A DNA stretch of 46,047 nt from Emcibacteraceae bacterium (GCA_028281625.1 JANQJN010000034.1:1-46047), one strand, 5' to 3'. Numbered from the stretch's first letter, positions 16,822 through 25,959 are shown. Notes: generated from the sequence alone by a model not told the origin. Numbers and translations: made by a program.

Positions 16822-17802
16822 TTAGTTACGTTTATATTCGATTAGCGGCTGATCTTTGTTGCGCCACTTCGCTATAGTATATTTCATATAGCCGACGAAT
16901 TCAGAAAATTTATCAATGATGCAAAAGCTCGCATATAAAAGCCTGTCTGACGCCCCATATGGGACGTTTAGGCCAAGATAAGTACGCAATACTTGTACGA
17001 CATAGAGCGCCGCTATCCCTGTAGCAACGAAAGGCATCCAAAAAAGTGATAGCAAAAACAAAATCGGTAGCACCCCACCCCAGAAAAGAAGGCTGCGTCT
17101 TTGTTTTGCCCAGGCACCCCACTTTTCTGCACTCGCATATGCAAAACCGGTACGCATCGAACGTGTAAACCACTGACCATAGCTTTCGATTGCAGCATCA
17201 TGTGTGGCCATTTTCTGATCAAGACTGTTTATTTTCCACTCTTTTTCACGCATTCGAAAATAAAATTCTGGTTCTTCGCCAGCTATTAGATCCACGTTAA
17301 AGCCACCAAGTTCTTCGAATATTTTGCTACGGACTGTGACAATGCCACCACAAGCTTCAATCTGGCCCGGTGGAATATACCAACCGATGTCGCTTAAGCG
17401 TGTGAAGATGTTTTTATTCGGATATTTTTCTCTTAAACGACCACAAACAGCAGCAACTTCATCATTTTCATCAAGAAAGTTTACAGCGGCTTCGAGCCAG
17501 CTCTCGTCAAGTTCGCAATCGCCATCTATAAACTGGATATATTTAATTGGGCCTTTTGACCTCATCATCCAGTCAAAGCCCGCATTTCGCGAGCGTGCAG
17601 CCGTAAGGGCAATTTGGCTATCCAGTTCGATGAATTCGATGGCAGCAGCTCTTGCAATTTCTATACTGTTATCAGATGACGCGGAATCTACGTAAATGAC
17701 AGGTACATCGTGCATTGTAAGACTGGCGAGGCAGCGCGCCAGACGCTCTCCTTCGTTACGGCCAATTACTACTACGGCTATATTCTCCAATGCATTTTCC
17801 AT
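16822..17802 (-). CDS. Family 2 glycosyltransferase, membrane-associated
   Basis: A 326-residue GT-A fold enzyme for a sugar transfer on the cytoplasmic face. The N-terminus has VVIGRNEGERLARCL and VIYVDSASSDNS, the DXD-type metal site is FIDGDCEL near residue 114, and IAGEEPEFYFRMR provides the catalytic acidic cluster. Two hydrophobic helices follow at about residues 235-275 (LLFWGGVLPILFLLSLFW and next). Together with the WecB-STAS protein and the priming transferase it is one of only three recognisable sugar transferases near the operon, so the repeat unit is either short or also built by genes elsewhere. Donor and acceptor cannot be told. Confidence 0.88.
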   Translation of the reverse strand: MENALENIAVVVIGRNEGERLARCLASLTMHDVPVIYVDSASSDNSIEIARAAAIEFIELDSQIALTAARSRNAGFDWMMRSKGPIKYIQFIDGDCELDESWLEAAVNFLDENDEVAAVCGRLREKYPNKNIFTRLSDIGWYIPPGQIEACGGIVTVRSKIFEELGGFNVDLIAGEEPEFYFRMREKEWKINSLDQKMATHDAAIESYGQWFTRSMRTGFAYASAEKWGAWAKQRRSLLFWGGVLPILFLLSLFWMPFVATGIAALYVVQVLRTYLGLNVPYGASDRLLYASFCIIDKFSEFVGYMKYTIAKWRNKDQPLIEYKRN

Positions 17803-17834
17803 AATTCAATCATATCGATCTAGCGCACGCGCGT

Positions 17835-18713
17835 TTAGAGAATTTTTTTGATATAAGCCGTCACGCCGTCACGCATTTCTTCCCTGGCCATGGCAAAAGC
17901 AATGTTCGCGAGGATAAAACCGGTTTTATCACCACAGTCAAACCGTTCCCCGTCAAAAAGCAGGCCATGAAACGGCAAATTCCCAAGCATTTGTGCCATT
18001 GCATCCGTCAGCTGAATTTCACCGCCTGCACCGATCTTTTTTTCTTCCAGATGTTTAAAGACGTCCGGCTGTAAAATATATCGCCCAATAATGGAAAAAT
18101 TGGAAGGAGCATCTTCCGGCTTTGGTTTTTCAACCAGTCCTTTAACTTCAATGACGTTTCCCGATTGACTGGCCACATCCAAAATACCATAGCTTGATGT
18201 TTTTTCACGTGGCACTTCTTCAATCGCGACTACGTTCCCGCCCTTTTCATTATAAATATCAACCATCTGCTTTAGGCATGGTGTTTCGGCACGCACCAAA
18301 TCATCCGCAAGCAAAATGGCAAACGGCTCGTCACCCACAATATTTTTGGCGCAGTAAACGGCATGTCCTAAGCCAAGCGCTTCTTGTTGACGGGTATAGG
18401 AAATACTTCCTTCATTGGGCAAGAGGTCATGAAGCTGCGCCAGAATATCGGTCTTATTCTTCGCTTCAAGCATGTCTTCAAGTTCGTAACTATGATCAAA
18501 GTGATTTTCGATCGCCGCTTTGCCGCGACCGGTCACAAAAATAATTTCATCAATTCCTGCTTCTCTTGCTTCTTCAACCGCATATTGGATAAGTGGTTTA
18601 TCGACAACGGGCAACATTTCTTTGGGCATTGATTTTGTTGCGGGTAGAAACCTTGTGCCCATCCCGCCAACTGGGAAAACAGCTTTTCTGACAGGTTTGA
18701 TCGCTTTGGTCAT
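17835..18713 (-). CDS. galU: UTP-glucose-1-phosphate uridylyltransferase
   Basis: Makes UDP-glucose from glucose 1-phosphate and UTP. At 292 residues it matches the bacterial GalU family. The nucleotide-binding loop VFPVGGMGTRFLPATK comes first, then KSMPKEMLPVVDKPLIQYA, the GLGHAVYCAK and LADDLV segments, and GLVEKPKPEDAP. It begins seven bases after pgi and ends 32 bases before the GT2 gene. Its place in the EPS operon argues for a dedicated supply of UDP-glucose for the polymer. Confidence 0.95.
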   Translation of the reverse strand: MTKAIKPVRKAVFPVGGMGTRFLPATKSMPKEMLPVVDKPLIQYAVEEAREAGIDEIIFVTGRGKAAIENHFDHSYELEDMLEAKNKTDILAQLHDLLPNEGSISYTRQQEALGLGHAVYCAKNIVGDEPFAILLADDLVRAETPCLKQMVDIYNEKGGNVVAIEEVPREKTSSYGILDVASQSGNVIEVKGLVEKPKPEDAPSNFSIIGRYILQPDVFKHLEEKKIGAGGEIQLTDAMAQMLGNLPFHGLLFDGERFDCGDKTGFILANIAFAMAREEMRDGVTAYIKKIL

Positions 18714-18720
18714 TTATTAT

Positions 18721-20106
18721 TTATCGCTTTTTTATTTTGATATCAGATTTTTTTGTTTTACCGCTTCCCACGCCTGCTTTAGGAACAGGAATGGTTTCCT
18801 CAGTATTATGCAGTTCAGCTAGATACTCTTTGGTAAGGTTCTTACCATATTCAACAGACGGCTGATCATGAGGGTTTACGCCTAAAAGCTCTGCAGTAAA
18901 TATAGTCTCCAGCATAAAGTGCATAATCAATGCACCAAGGCTGCGTTCGTTGATCTCGCGAATGCGAATATGGCGAATGGGTTTGCCTCGCTCTCCCAGG
19001 GCTTCAACTGTACTATTGGCTTCTGCTTTGACCAAATCACCAATGGTTGCACCAGCCATATATTTATATTCATCATCATCAATCAAAATGGAATCAATCG
19101 TTGGTCCAGCCCCTTTGCTTGACGTGGTGATAACCGTAAAATACTTATCGTTTGGACCATCTAAAAATAGCTGAAGCTGGCTATGCTGGTCCATCGGTCC
19201 TAGGGCAGTAAATGGGGTTGTACCCCTGCCCTGTTTTCCAAGGCTCTCTGCCCAAAGCTGTTTGTACCAGTTTGAAAATCCTTCAAGTCGGCACTCGTAA
19301 GGCATCATAACATTGATATTGATGTTTAGCTTTTTATGCAGCTCGTGGGCGGCAATCGCACCCATAGCTGGCGCATTTTTGCTAACATGATTTGCGTTCA
19401 TGCATGATTTAAGAACCTGCGCTGCCCCGTCCCTCAGTGCAACCACGTCCAGACCAACAATCATGGCCGGTAGCAAACCAACAATGGATAAAACTGAAAA
19501 ACGCCCCCCCAGATCCGGATCATGGTGGTGGATAGGAAGACGCCATTTTAGTGCAAAATCATTGAGGAAGCTTTTGCCTGGTTGCACAATCACTGTGAAA
19601 TAGTCACTTATTTTTTCCTTACCCACCAACGTGAGTAGGTTTGAAAAACAAGCCAGCATTTGTGCCATTGTTTCTGCCGTTCCGCCGGACTTCGAAATAA
19701 CAAGAAAATGTGTTTTCGATAAATCCAATTCAGAAATAAGCTGCTGCATAGTGTGCGGGCCAAGGTTCGCAGGAAAATGAATACGCGCTTTGTTTTGACC
19801 AACATAAATTTGTTCACCTAGAAGCGAAACAAGCATTTGCGCGCCCAAACTGGAGCCGCCAGTACCAAGGACGACAACATCTTTAAAATTACGAGAAATC
19901 CGATCTGCGGCGCGGCGAATTTCAGTCAGGTCATCTCGCTCGCTCGGAAGCTGCAAATAAGGATGCACATATTCCGTATCTCTTTTTGCGCTGCTTCTTT
20001 TTTCTCGAAGTGAATTCACAAATTTCTTGATCTTGTTGTCATAAGTTTCAAGATCAATGCCATCGCATTTGTCAAAAACATTCTCAAATTTAGTTTCATA
20101 CAACAT
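18721..20106 (-). CDS. pgi: Glucose-6-phosphate isomerase
   Basis: Interconverts glucose 6-phosphate and fructose 6-phosphate. The 461-residue length matches the short bacterial form (about 450) rather than the 550-residue enterobacterial form. SIS-domain signatures are VVVLGTGGSSLGAQ and VISKSGGTAETMAQ; the active-site region is WAESLGKQGRGTTPFTALGPMDQHSQLQ. The C-terminal tail is Lys-rich. In an exopolysaccharide operon it can route fructose 6-phosphate from gluconeogenesis into glucose 6-phosphate for GalU. A TATAAT (minus strand, 20155-20150) lies in the 71-base gap upstream, but no -35 partner is convincing. Confidence 0.94.
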   Translation of the reverse strand: MLYETKFENVFDKCDGIDLETYDNKIKKFVNSLREKRSSAKRDTEYVHPYLQLPSERDDLTEIRRAADRISRNFKDVVVLGTGGSSLGAQMLVSLLGEQIYVGQNKARIHFPANLGPHTMQQLISELDLSKTHFLVISKSGGTAETMAQMLACFSNLLTLVGKEKISDYFTVIVQPGKSFLNDFALKWRLPIHHHDPDLGGRFSVLSIVGLLPAMIVGLDVVALRDGAAQVLKSCMNANHVSKNAPAMGAIAAHELHKKLNININVMMPYECRLEGFSNWYKQLWAESLGKQGRGTTPFTALGPMDQHSQLQLFLDGPNDKYFTVITTSSKGAGPTIDSILIDDDEYKYMAGATIGDLVKAEANSTVEALGERGKPIRHIRIREINERSLGALIMHFMLETIFTAELLGVNPHDQPSVEYGKNLTKEYLAELHNTEETIPVPKAGVGSGKTKKSDIKIKKR

Positions 20107-20177
20107 TTTTCAATATTTCGTTCTTTTTCTAAATTCTTGTAATTTATAGATTATATTTCTTTATTTTACATTAATTC

Positions 20178-21560
20178 CTAAAAATCGGGCAATGCGTTCA
20201 GGAATTGATTTAAAGCAATTCCGACAAAATATCCCAAAACAACCATCGGATACATTTTTACCTCATGAAACCAACGAGTGGCATTTTTTTTCATCCTATA
20301 AAAAAGGTCATAAATAAATGCAAGGAACTGAACGACCACAAGTGACCATAACACACCCTCGATATTATATTTTACATATAAAAGAGGCATGGTTATGGCT
20401 AACGCAGCGAGCTGCATAGCACGAAGCGATGCAGTATACTTGGAATTGCCGATGGATAACATCAATGCACGGGTAACAAACGGCGAAGTAAACAATAGCG
20501 TAAGTGCTAGTATTTGCAGCATCCAGCCTGCATCAATGTATCTGTCGTCATAAAGAAATCTGATAATTGGTGTCGCACTTGCAAATAGTAGTCCTGCACA
20601 GAAAACAGACATTGCGTCAGTACGCATGCGAATTAAGAAATAATAATCCACCAGTTTTTCACGATTATCACGGGAGATTTCACTTAAAAGCGGAAACAAA
20701 ACATTGCTTATTACTTTCTCCAGGAGGTCACGTACGGCGGTCGAGATAAACAAAGCAATTGTGTAAACGCCAAAAATCGCCGCATTCTCAAAATATCCAA
20801 GAAATAGTCTGTCTGCTTGAAAATATATGGCCGAAATTACCGACGATACGAATACCCATTTACCAAAGTGGAAAATCTCTTTAAAGGAATCCACGTCGAA
20901 TTCAAATCTGTTTGATTTTCCTTCAAAGCATATATGGCTTAAAATGGCTTGCACACTTGAATTTGTAACAGTACCTGCGACAAGAGCCCAAACAGACGCT
21001 TCATAAAAAACCGCCCAGCAGATCATGACGACAAGCCCTAGTATTTGGCTTAATAGATTAACTATTGTCAATCTACCCAATTGAATACGGCGGTTCGCCA
21101 AAATCAAATTGGTTGAAGTAAAACCGCCAATGAACAACGTCGTCGACATGATGATTAATACCATCGGAAATACCTCGTTGGCATATGCCGTATCATCCTT
21201 GAAGTAGCCTGCTGCTGTTCCGGCATCGATAGTAAATGCAACAATGATGAGGGCGATCATAAGCACAAATCCGCGCAGTATTTGCATTACCCATGCGGTA
21301 TTAAGGAACCTTTGTTCTTCACCTCGCTTGCTCTGTATAATACTGGGTTGGATACCAAAATCTGTAACCAGATGAACAATAAACAAAAATGTCATGGTAG
21401 CGGCCAAAAGGCCAAACATTTCAGGTACCAGCAACCTCGTCATAATAAGATTACTGGCTAGCCGTAGCGCTTGTGCTGCGCCAAACCCAAATAGAGTCCA
21501 ACTGCCCGCAGCAACAACTCTTGATTTTATATTTCCCTGAGGGGTGGTTTCATTCGTCAT
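20178..21560 (-). CDS. Oligosaccharide flippase (Wzx/RfbX-like)
   Basis: A 460-residue integral membrane protein of the MATE/polysaccharide transporter superfamily with about twelve to fourteen helices, starting with the typical SRVVAAGSWTLFGFGAAQAL and MTRLLVPEMFGLLAA. It would move undecaprenyl-PP-linked repeat units across the inner membrane. Presence of a flippase beside a chain-length regulator points to a Wzx/Wzy-type pathway, although no Wzy polymerase is recognisable here; one of the other membrane proteins or a distant gene must supply it. It is 24 bases from the kinase gene. Confidence 0.9.
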   Translation of the reverse strand: MTNETTPQGNIKSRVVAAGSWTLFGFGAAQALRLASNLIMTRLLVPEMFGLLAATMTFLFIVHLVTDFGIQPSIIQSKRGEEQRFLNTAWVMQILRGFVLMIALIIVAFTIDAGTAAGYFKDDTAYANEVFPMVLIIMSTTLFIGGFTSTNLILANRRIQLGRLTIVNLLSQILGLVVMICWAVFYEASVWALVAGTVTNSSVQAILSHICFEGKSNRFEFDVDSFKEIFHFGKWVFVSSVISAIYFQADRLFLGYFENAAIFGVYTIALFISTAVRDLLEKVISNVLFPLLSEISRDNREKLVDYYFLIRMRTDAMSVFCAGLLFASATPIIRFLYDDRYIDAGWMLQILALTLLFTSPFVTRALMLSIGNSKYTASLRAMQLAALAITMPLLYVKYNIEGVLWSLVVVQFLAFIYDLFYRMKKNATRWFHEVKMYPMVVLGYFVGIALNQFLNALPDF

Positions 21561-21584
21561 TATGTTTCTGACGTATTGTTAAAA

Positions 21585-22397
21585 TCAGACGTATCCGCGC
21601 CATTCATCGTCGGATTTATTGAGAACTGTGCCTAAAAAGTTATGAGAACTCATTACCCGCATGCTTTCTTCAATTTCAGATTTTGAACACATGCCGTTTC
21701 CAACAACCATCAGCACACAATCCACATTTGGAAGGAATGCCAGGGCATCATCAGTCGCAAGCAGTGGCGGAAGATCAAAGATGATTATTCGCGATGCATA
21801 CCTGTCTTTGACATCCTCAACAAAGGATTTCATCTTTTTGGAAGACATCAGCGCTGAACTGTCTTTATAGGCTTTATTATTTGGTAGAATTACCAATCTC
21901 GGCATTCCGGGATTAACCAGCATGTCTTCGAGTTTAACCTTGTCGTTGAAGTAGTCCATGATTGAATGCTTAACATCAAGACCAAGATTTTTTGCCACTT
22001 CCGGTTTTTTTAAGTCAAAATCCGCAAGCATTACTGAAAAATCCGTATAGCGCGCCATCGACATAGCAAGGTTCACGGAAATAACTGTTTTTCCGCATCC
22101 CTGGGTTGGGGATGTTACGGCAATGGTTTTCCAGCCATTTTGCTGCATTTTGGAGATGATTTTGGTTCTTAAGATATCGAAAATAGTGGATTTTACATCC
22201 TGCTGATTATACACAATGATGCGATTTTTCTCCAGCAGTTTACCATCGAGTTCGACAGTTCTGGTATTCACATAAGAAAACTCGCCAAGTCCGCTGTCAC
22301 CGCCGTGTAGAAGCATGTTCCCAGCTTTCTTTGTGCTGCCTTGTTCAGAAGCGCCCTGTTTTTTTACTTTTTCGATGGCTTGCTTAATACGCTCCAT
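21585..22397 (-). CDS. XrtA-associated BY-kinase-like ATPase (tyrosine autokinase family)
   Basis: A 270-residue cytoplasmic P-loop protein of the CpsD/Wzc-C family that partners the chain-length regulator. Walker A is SPTQGCGKT (residues 96-104), Walker A' VMLADFDL (122-129), Walker B IIIFDLPPLL (around 205). BY-kinases normally end in a cluster of tyrosines that are autophosphorylated; here the tail has only one, the penultimate residue (WRGYV). It may therefore be a reduced kinase or act mainly as an assembly ATPase. It follows the chain-length gene by 26 bases. Confidence 0.88.
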   Translation of the reverse strand: MERIKQAIEKVKKQGASEQGSTKKAGNMLLHGGDSGLGEFSYVNTRTVELDGKLLEKNRIIVYNQQDVKSTIFDILRTKIISKMQQNGWKTIAVTSPTQGCGKTVISVNLAMSMARYTDFSVMLADFDLKKPEVAKNLGLDVKHSIMDYFNDKVKLEDMLVNPGMPRLVILPNNKAYKDSSALMSSKKMKSFVEDVKDRYASRIIIFDLPPLLATDDALAFLPNVDCVLMVVGNGMCSKSEIEESMRVMSSHNFLGTVLNKSDDEWRGYV

Positions 22398-22423
22398 GTA
22401 CGGAACCTTTCAATCAATTGAAG

Positions 22424-24007
22424 TTAGCTGATACGAGTCCAGACTTTAAAAAAGAACATATCAAGTGGCATATATAGGAAATGAACAAGCACAAGTACCC
22501 CTACCAAGCTAGCGGCGGAAAACCCTGCCACGACCTTAATACGGTTCCTGCTTCTTGCTGTTTCCTCCCAGGTTTCAATATATGGAATGTTGGCAAGCGG
22601 TGACATTTGCACCGCTTCTGTAAGCCGTGCCATTCCATAAATACTGCCATCAATCATTTCGATGAGGAAAATAGCACCAAATCCAGACGCTACAGCCAGG
22701 AAGAAGCCAAGAATAAGGATTTTCTGTCTGTTCGGCCTAATCGGCTCATCTGCAAGCACTGGAGGTTCCAACACCAGGAAGCGTTCGGCTTTTTTCTCTT
22801 CTTCCAGGCTTTCGGAAAGTTGTGCGTCCATTGCCTTTGCTTTTATGCTCTCATATTGCTCAAGCGCATTTTCATAACCGCGGGTCAGGGCTCTTAACCC
22901 TCTTTCCACTTGCGGTGTTTGAATAATAGTTGATTCCAGTTCCGCAATATTTTCTTCGATATCTGCTTTCATCGTCCGTTGAGTGGCAATGGTTTCATCA
23001 ATAGCGTCAATACGTGCTTGAATTTTTGCAGATACCGGATCGGCGATAATTTCTTCTGATACCTCGGTGCCGGTGCCATCAGCGATCGTTGCTTTTAGCT
23101 GATTTATTTTTCGGTTAAGGGAAACTATATCAGGGTGTGCCGCTCCATAAACAGTTGATTTCTCTAGAAGCTGTGCCTCAAGTTTCGCAAGTTCTTGTTC
23201 GGGATTCATTGATATCGCGCCTTGACCATCGCCTGTAGCGTAGGTGACTGACGCAAGATCAATTTCCAAAAGAGCACGCTGCGATTCAAGGGTTTTGATA
23301 TTAAGGTCAATATCTTCTGCTGCACGAACCGCTCTTTCCCGTTGGTTTATGCGCAGGTCAAGGTGCTCCGGAAGTGACGCACTATTTTGCTGCTTAAAGT
23401 CCGCAACTTGATTTTCAATGGCCTCAAGCTCGTTTTTGAGCTTAATGGTTTCATTATTTAAGAAGTCCGTGGTTTCGGATGCTCGCGAAATCCGGTTTCT
23501 TAAGTTTTCATCGAGAAACAGTGTGACAAATTCATTCGCGACGCTAAAAGCAAGATTAGGGTTTTCGTGCTCCATAGAAATACGAAAAGCGATGGCCGTG
23601 CGCCCATTATTGCGCTGGCCCTGTACATCAGCACTTATTATCTCAACACCGATCATACTGCGCATCTGAGCAACAAGTTGCGAAGCTGGAACACTTCGCC
23701 TGTCATCACCAAACAGATTGAACTTGTCAATTATGCGCAGAAGATTTTCACGGATCATAACCCGCTGGGTAATGACGCCGATCCGCTCGTCAGCATAACT
23801 GGTTACGGTTGATTGAACAAAATTGTCGGGAATCTGCTGAGATTCCACCATAATAGTGCCCGTGGACTGATAAACCGGGGGCATAAACATGGCGACACCC
23901 ACACTGGCCGCTAATACAAGCACAAACGGTATAATAAGGAACAAATATCTGCGTTTTAAAATCGCAAGATAGTCTCTAATTGTTAAGTCTGCTTCTGTAT
24001 ATTCCAT
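22424..24007 (-). CDS. XrtA-system polysaccharide chain-length determinant (Wzz/PCP family)
   Basis: A 527-residue inner-membrane polysaccharide co-polymerase. A short cytoplasmic N-terminus precedes TM1 (about residues 20-42), then PPVYQSTGTIMVESQQIP of the Wzz domain, a long periplasmic coiled coil (about 190-390), the PPVLADEPIRPNRQK proline-rich motif and TM2 (about 430-450), and a further hydrophobic helix near the C-terminus, the arrangement of the exosortase-locus PCP family. It sets polymer length and forms the periplasmic bridge between the kinase-like ATPase and the export protein. It lies 25 bases after the outer-membrane barrel gene. Confidence 0.92.
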   Translation of the reverse strand: MEYTEADLTIRDYLAILKRRYLFLIIPFVLVLAASVGVAMFMPPVYQSTGTIMVESQQIPDNFVQSTVTSYADERIGVITQRVMIRENLLRIIDKFNLFGDDRRSVPASQLVAQMRSMIGVEIISADVQGQRNNGRTAIAFRISMEHENPNLAFSVANEFVTLFLDENLRNRISRASETTDFLNNETIKLKNELEAIENQVADFKQQNSASLPEHLDLRINQRERAVRAAEDIDLNIKTLESQRALLEIDLASVTYATGDGQGAISMNPEQELAKLEAQLLEKSTVYGAAHPDIVSLNRKINQLKATIADGTGTEVSEEIIADPVSAKIQARIDAIDETIATQRTMKADIEENIAELESTIIQTPQVERGLRALTRGYENALEQYESIKAKAMDAQLSESLEEEKKAERFLVLEPPVLADEPIRPNRQKILILGFFLAVASGFGAIFLIEMIDGSIYGMARLTEAVQMSPLANIPYIETWEETARSRNRIKVVAGFSAASLVGVLVLVHFLYMPLDMFFFKVWTRIS

Positions 24008-24032
24008 TTAAATCGAACCTCTGCCACAGCGA

Positions 24033-25166
24033 TTAATACTGGATAGCAATTGTAAATCCATTTGATACTCCCCAATCGTTCGTCAAGCCAATACGCTGGC
24101 GACGCAACTGATAAGAGAGGCGAAGACTCAAATTTCTCAAGACTTCTATTGTAACCCATGGGCTCACGCTGAAAAACTCATTATTTATGGCAACCAAATT
24201 ATTGAGGCCTTCATTTTTGCGCCATGACGCCGTGACACCCATGCTGGAGTTCTGAGAATAATTAAATGTAGATCCAAAGGCAACAGAATCACTTTGCATT
24301 AAACCGCCAATACCTGTTGGGACAATCTCTCTCGCAGCCCTGACGGTAAACTGATTATTTTCCAGTTCATGCTCAATCTCGGCGACAGCGCTCCATCTGA
24401 ATGTATCTTCAAGATATGTCGCACCACCGGTTAAAGTCACAGTCGTGCCTTGAGAAAGCTGATGACTAAACCCGGCAAGATAACTATAGCTATCCCTACT
24501 CGGCGCCAATACATTTTCCGGCTCATATCGCAGGTAACTACCGTTTTGAACCAATGATGTGGTCTCATTTAGTTCAATATCGATGCCAATTCCGGCATTA
24601 TTGCTCCAGTAATCATTTAAGAAGGCATTTGAATAACTATTTGTCTGGAATGTATCAAATACTCTGAATGTCCAAGTTTCGCTTAATTGCGTCGCATATT
24701 CAAACTCAGCGTATCCGCGGTCTCTGGTCTGGTTCGCTAAGAACTGTCCGGTATCATCAACTTCTGTTTCAAAAATAGACTGCCGATCAAATCCTGCACC
24801 AATGTTTAATGTTGAATATTCAAAATTATAATTGCCATTGATCCCGCCGCCATAGGTAAAGCGGTCCTCTTCAACGGCTTGATCCGATGATAGTGCATAG
24901 GCGCCGCGACAGGTGATCGATGTGGTGCCTCCTTCGCCTTCAATTATAAAACTGACTGTGGGACGTATATTAAAAAGATACACCGATTGTTTATTATCCA
25001 CGCTCATAAAGCGGTTATCTGTATAGTTAGCGTCTGCAGTCAGGCCAACGTCAATCCGGCTTTCCTGGGCAAATGCGGCGCCCGCGCTCATGAGAGCACT
25101 ACTGCTAACAGTTAGTATCAGGAACCTTTTTAGATAATTACGATTGTTCTTTTTCACGATATCCAC
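24033..25166 (-). CDS. Outer-membrane beta-barrel protein of the EPS/PEP-CTERM locus
   Basis: A 377-residue protein with a signal peptide ending near AAFAQE (residue 34) and then continuous alternating amphipathic strands rich in Asn, Thr, Tyr and Gly, finishing with the aromatic terminal residue typical of outer-membrane barrels (IAIQY). It corresponds to the EpsL/PEP-CTERM-associated outer-membrane proteins. Since the neighbouring export protein is too short to make its own outer-membrane pore, this barrel is the natural candidate for the exit channel of the polymer. It sits 16 bases after the export gene. Confidence 0.85.
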   Translation of the reverse strand: MDIVKKNNRNYLKRFLILTVSSSALMSAGAAFAQESRIDVGLTADANYTDNRFMSVDNKQSVYLFNIRPTVSFIIEGEGGTTSITCRGAYALSSDQAVEEDRFTYGGGINGNYNFEYSTLNIGAGFDRQSIFETEVDDTGQFLANQTRDRGYAEFEYATQLSETWTFRVFDTFQTNSYSNAFLNDYWSNNAGIGIDIELNETTSLVQNGSYLRYEPENVLAPSRDSYSYLAGFSHQLSQGTTVTLTGGATYLEDTFRWSAVAEIEHELENNQFTVRAAREIVPTGIGGLMQSDSVAFGSTFNYSQNSSMGVTASWRKNEGLNNLVAINNEFFSVSPWVTIEVLRNLSLRLSYQLRRQRIGLTNDWGVSNGFTIAIQY

Positions 25167-25182
25167 CTTTTATTATTATTCT

Positions 25183-25746
25183 TTATGGTACGATAACCAC
25201 ATCACCTGCTCTGAGTATAAAGCCCATGGTATCCATATTTCTGCCTGCCAGAAGATCATCATAGTTATACTCAAAATATGTTACGCGACCGCCCTCGCTG
25301 CGCTGAACTTTTATACTGTTTCCATCTGCAAAGCGATCCAAGCCACCAGCCAGACTAAGGACCTGAGCAACGGTCATTTCGGAACTCATTATGAATTCAC
25401 CCGGTCTGAGTACTTTACCGATTACGAACACCCGGTTTCCGTTCACTGAATTTATCAGCACTGTCACTTCCGCATCGGGGATCTGACTTTCTAACCTCTG
25501 CTCGATAATTTCTTCCAGCTCTGTCCCTGTTACGCCAACAACACTAATACTTCCGATTAGTGGAAATGTAATATTACCATCGGGAAGGACAATGACCTGT
25601 TTATCAAGAGTTTCCTCTCGCCAAACAGAAATATGAAGTTCATCGCCTGGGTTTAGCGTATAGCCACCCGGTGCCTGCGCATATAGTGTCGGCACAGCCA
25701 TAAATGCAATGAAAATTCCGCTCATCCATTTAACGATATAGTTCAT
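25183..25746 (-). CDS. Short periplasmic polysaccharide export protein (Wza/SLBB family)
   Basis: A 187-residue exported protein and the first gene of the EPS operon. The signal peptide ends at LYAQA without a lipobox Cys, so it is not a lipoprotein. A poly-export domain follows (YTLNPGDELHISVW, LPDGNITFPLIG) and then one SLBB domain (GNRVFVIGKVLRPGEF, MTVAQVLSLAGGL). Classical Wza is about 380 residues, lipidated and has a C-terminal outer-membrane helix; this form lacks these, as is usual in exosortase A loci. A GGTGAGAG stretch about five bases before the ATG is the likely ribosome site. Confidence 0.9.
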   Translation of the reverse strand: MNYIVKWMSGIFIAFMAVPTLYAQAPGGYTLNPGDELHISVWREETLDKQVIVLPDGNITFPLIGSISVVGVTGTELEEIIEQRLESQIPDAEVTVLINSVNGNRVFVIGKVLRPGEFIMSSEMTVAQVLSLAGGLDRFADGNSIKVQRSEGGRVTYFEYNYDDLLAGRNMDTMGFILRAGDVVIVP

Positions 25747-25832
25747 AGGACTCTCACCCGCTTTTATTGTCGAATTGCAACAAGTTATAATATATTTAGT
25801 CTTTATAAAATAAAATAATTAACAATTGATAA

Positions 25833-25856
25833 GCAACTTTATTAAAGTTTAGTTGC
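25833..25856. promoter_or_regulatory. Nested palindrome, possible operator of the EPS operon
   Basis: GCAACT (25833-25838) and AGTTGC (25851-25856) flank the perfect 15-base palindrome AACTTTATTAAAGTT (25835-25849). AGTTGC recurs at 25879-25884. The site lies about 90 bases upstream of the first EPS gene, where a regulator could act. No regulator is assigned. Confidence 0.4.
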
Positions 25857-25929
25857 AAAAATACTCTCCAAGACACTGAGTTGCTTGATTTTATTATTTA
25901 ACTGCTGGTTTGCTTTATCTTTTAAGGAC

Positions 25930-25959
25930 AAAAAATAAGGGAGATCGCTCTCCCTTATT
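25930..25959 (-). terminator. Strong intrinsic terminator, minus strand, without an adjacent gene
   Basis: An 11-bp perfect stem AATAAGGGAGA / TCTCCCTTATT (25934-25944 / 25949-25959) with a 4-base loop. On the minus strand it is followed by a run of T's (25935-25930). The nearest minus-strand stop codon upstream is 376 bases away (PEP-CTERM gene), so it ends either a long 3' UTR or an unannotated small RNA, and insulates the EPS operon. Confidence 0.78.

Noticed and set aside
20150..20155. TATAAT on the minus strand before pgi as an internal promoter.
   Set aside because: No acceptable -35 hexamer at the right distance; could be chance in an AT-rich 71-base gap.
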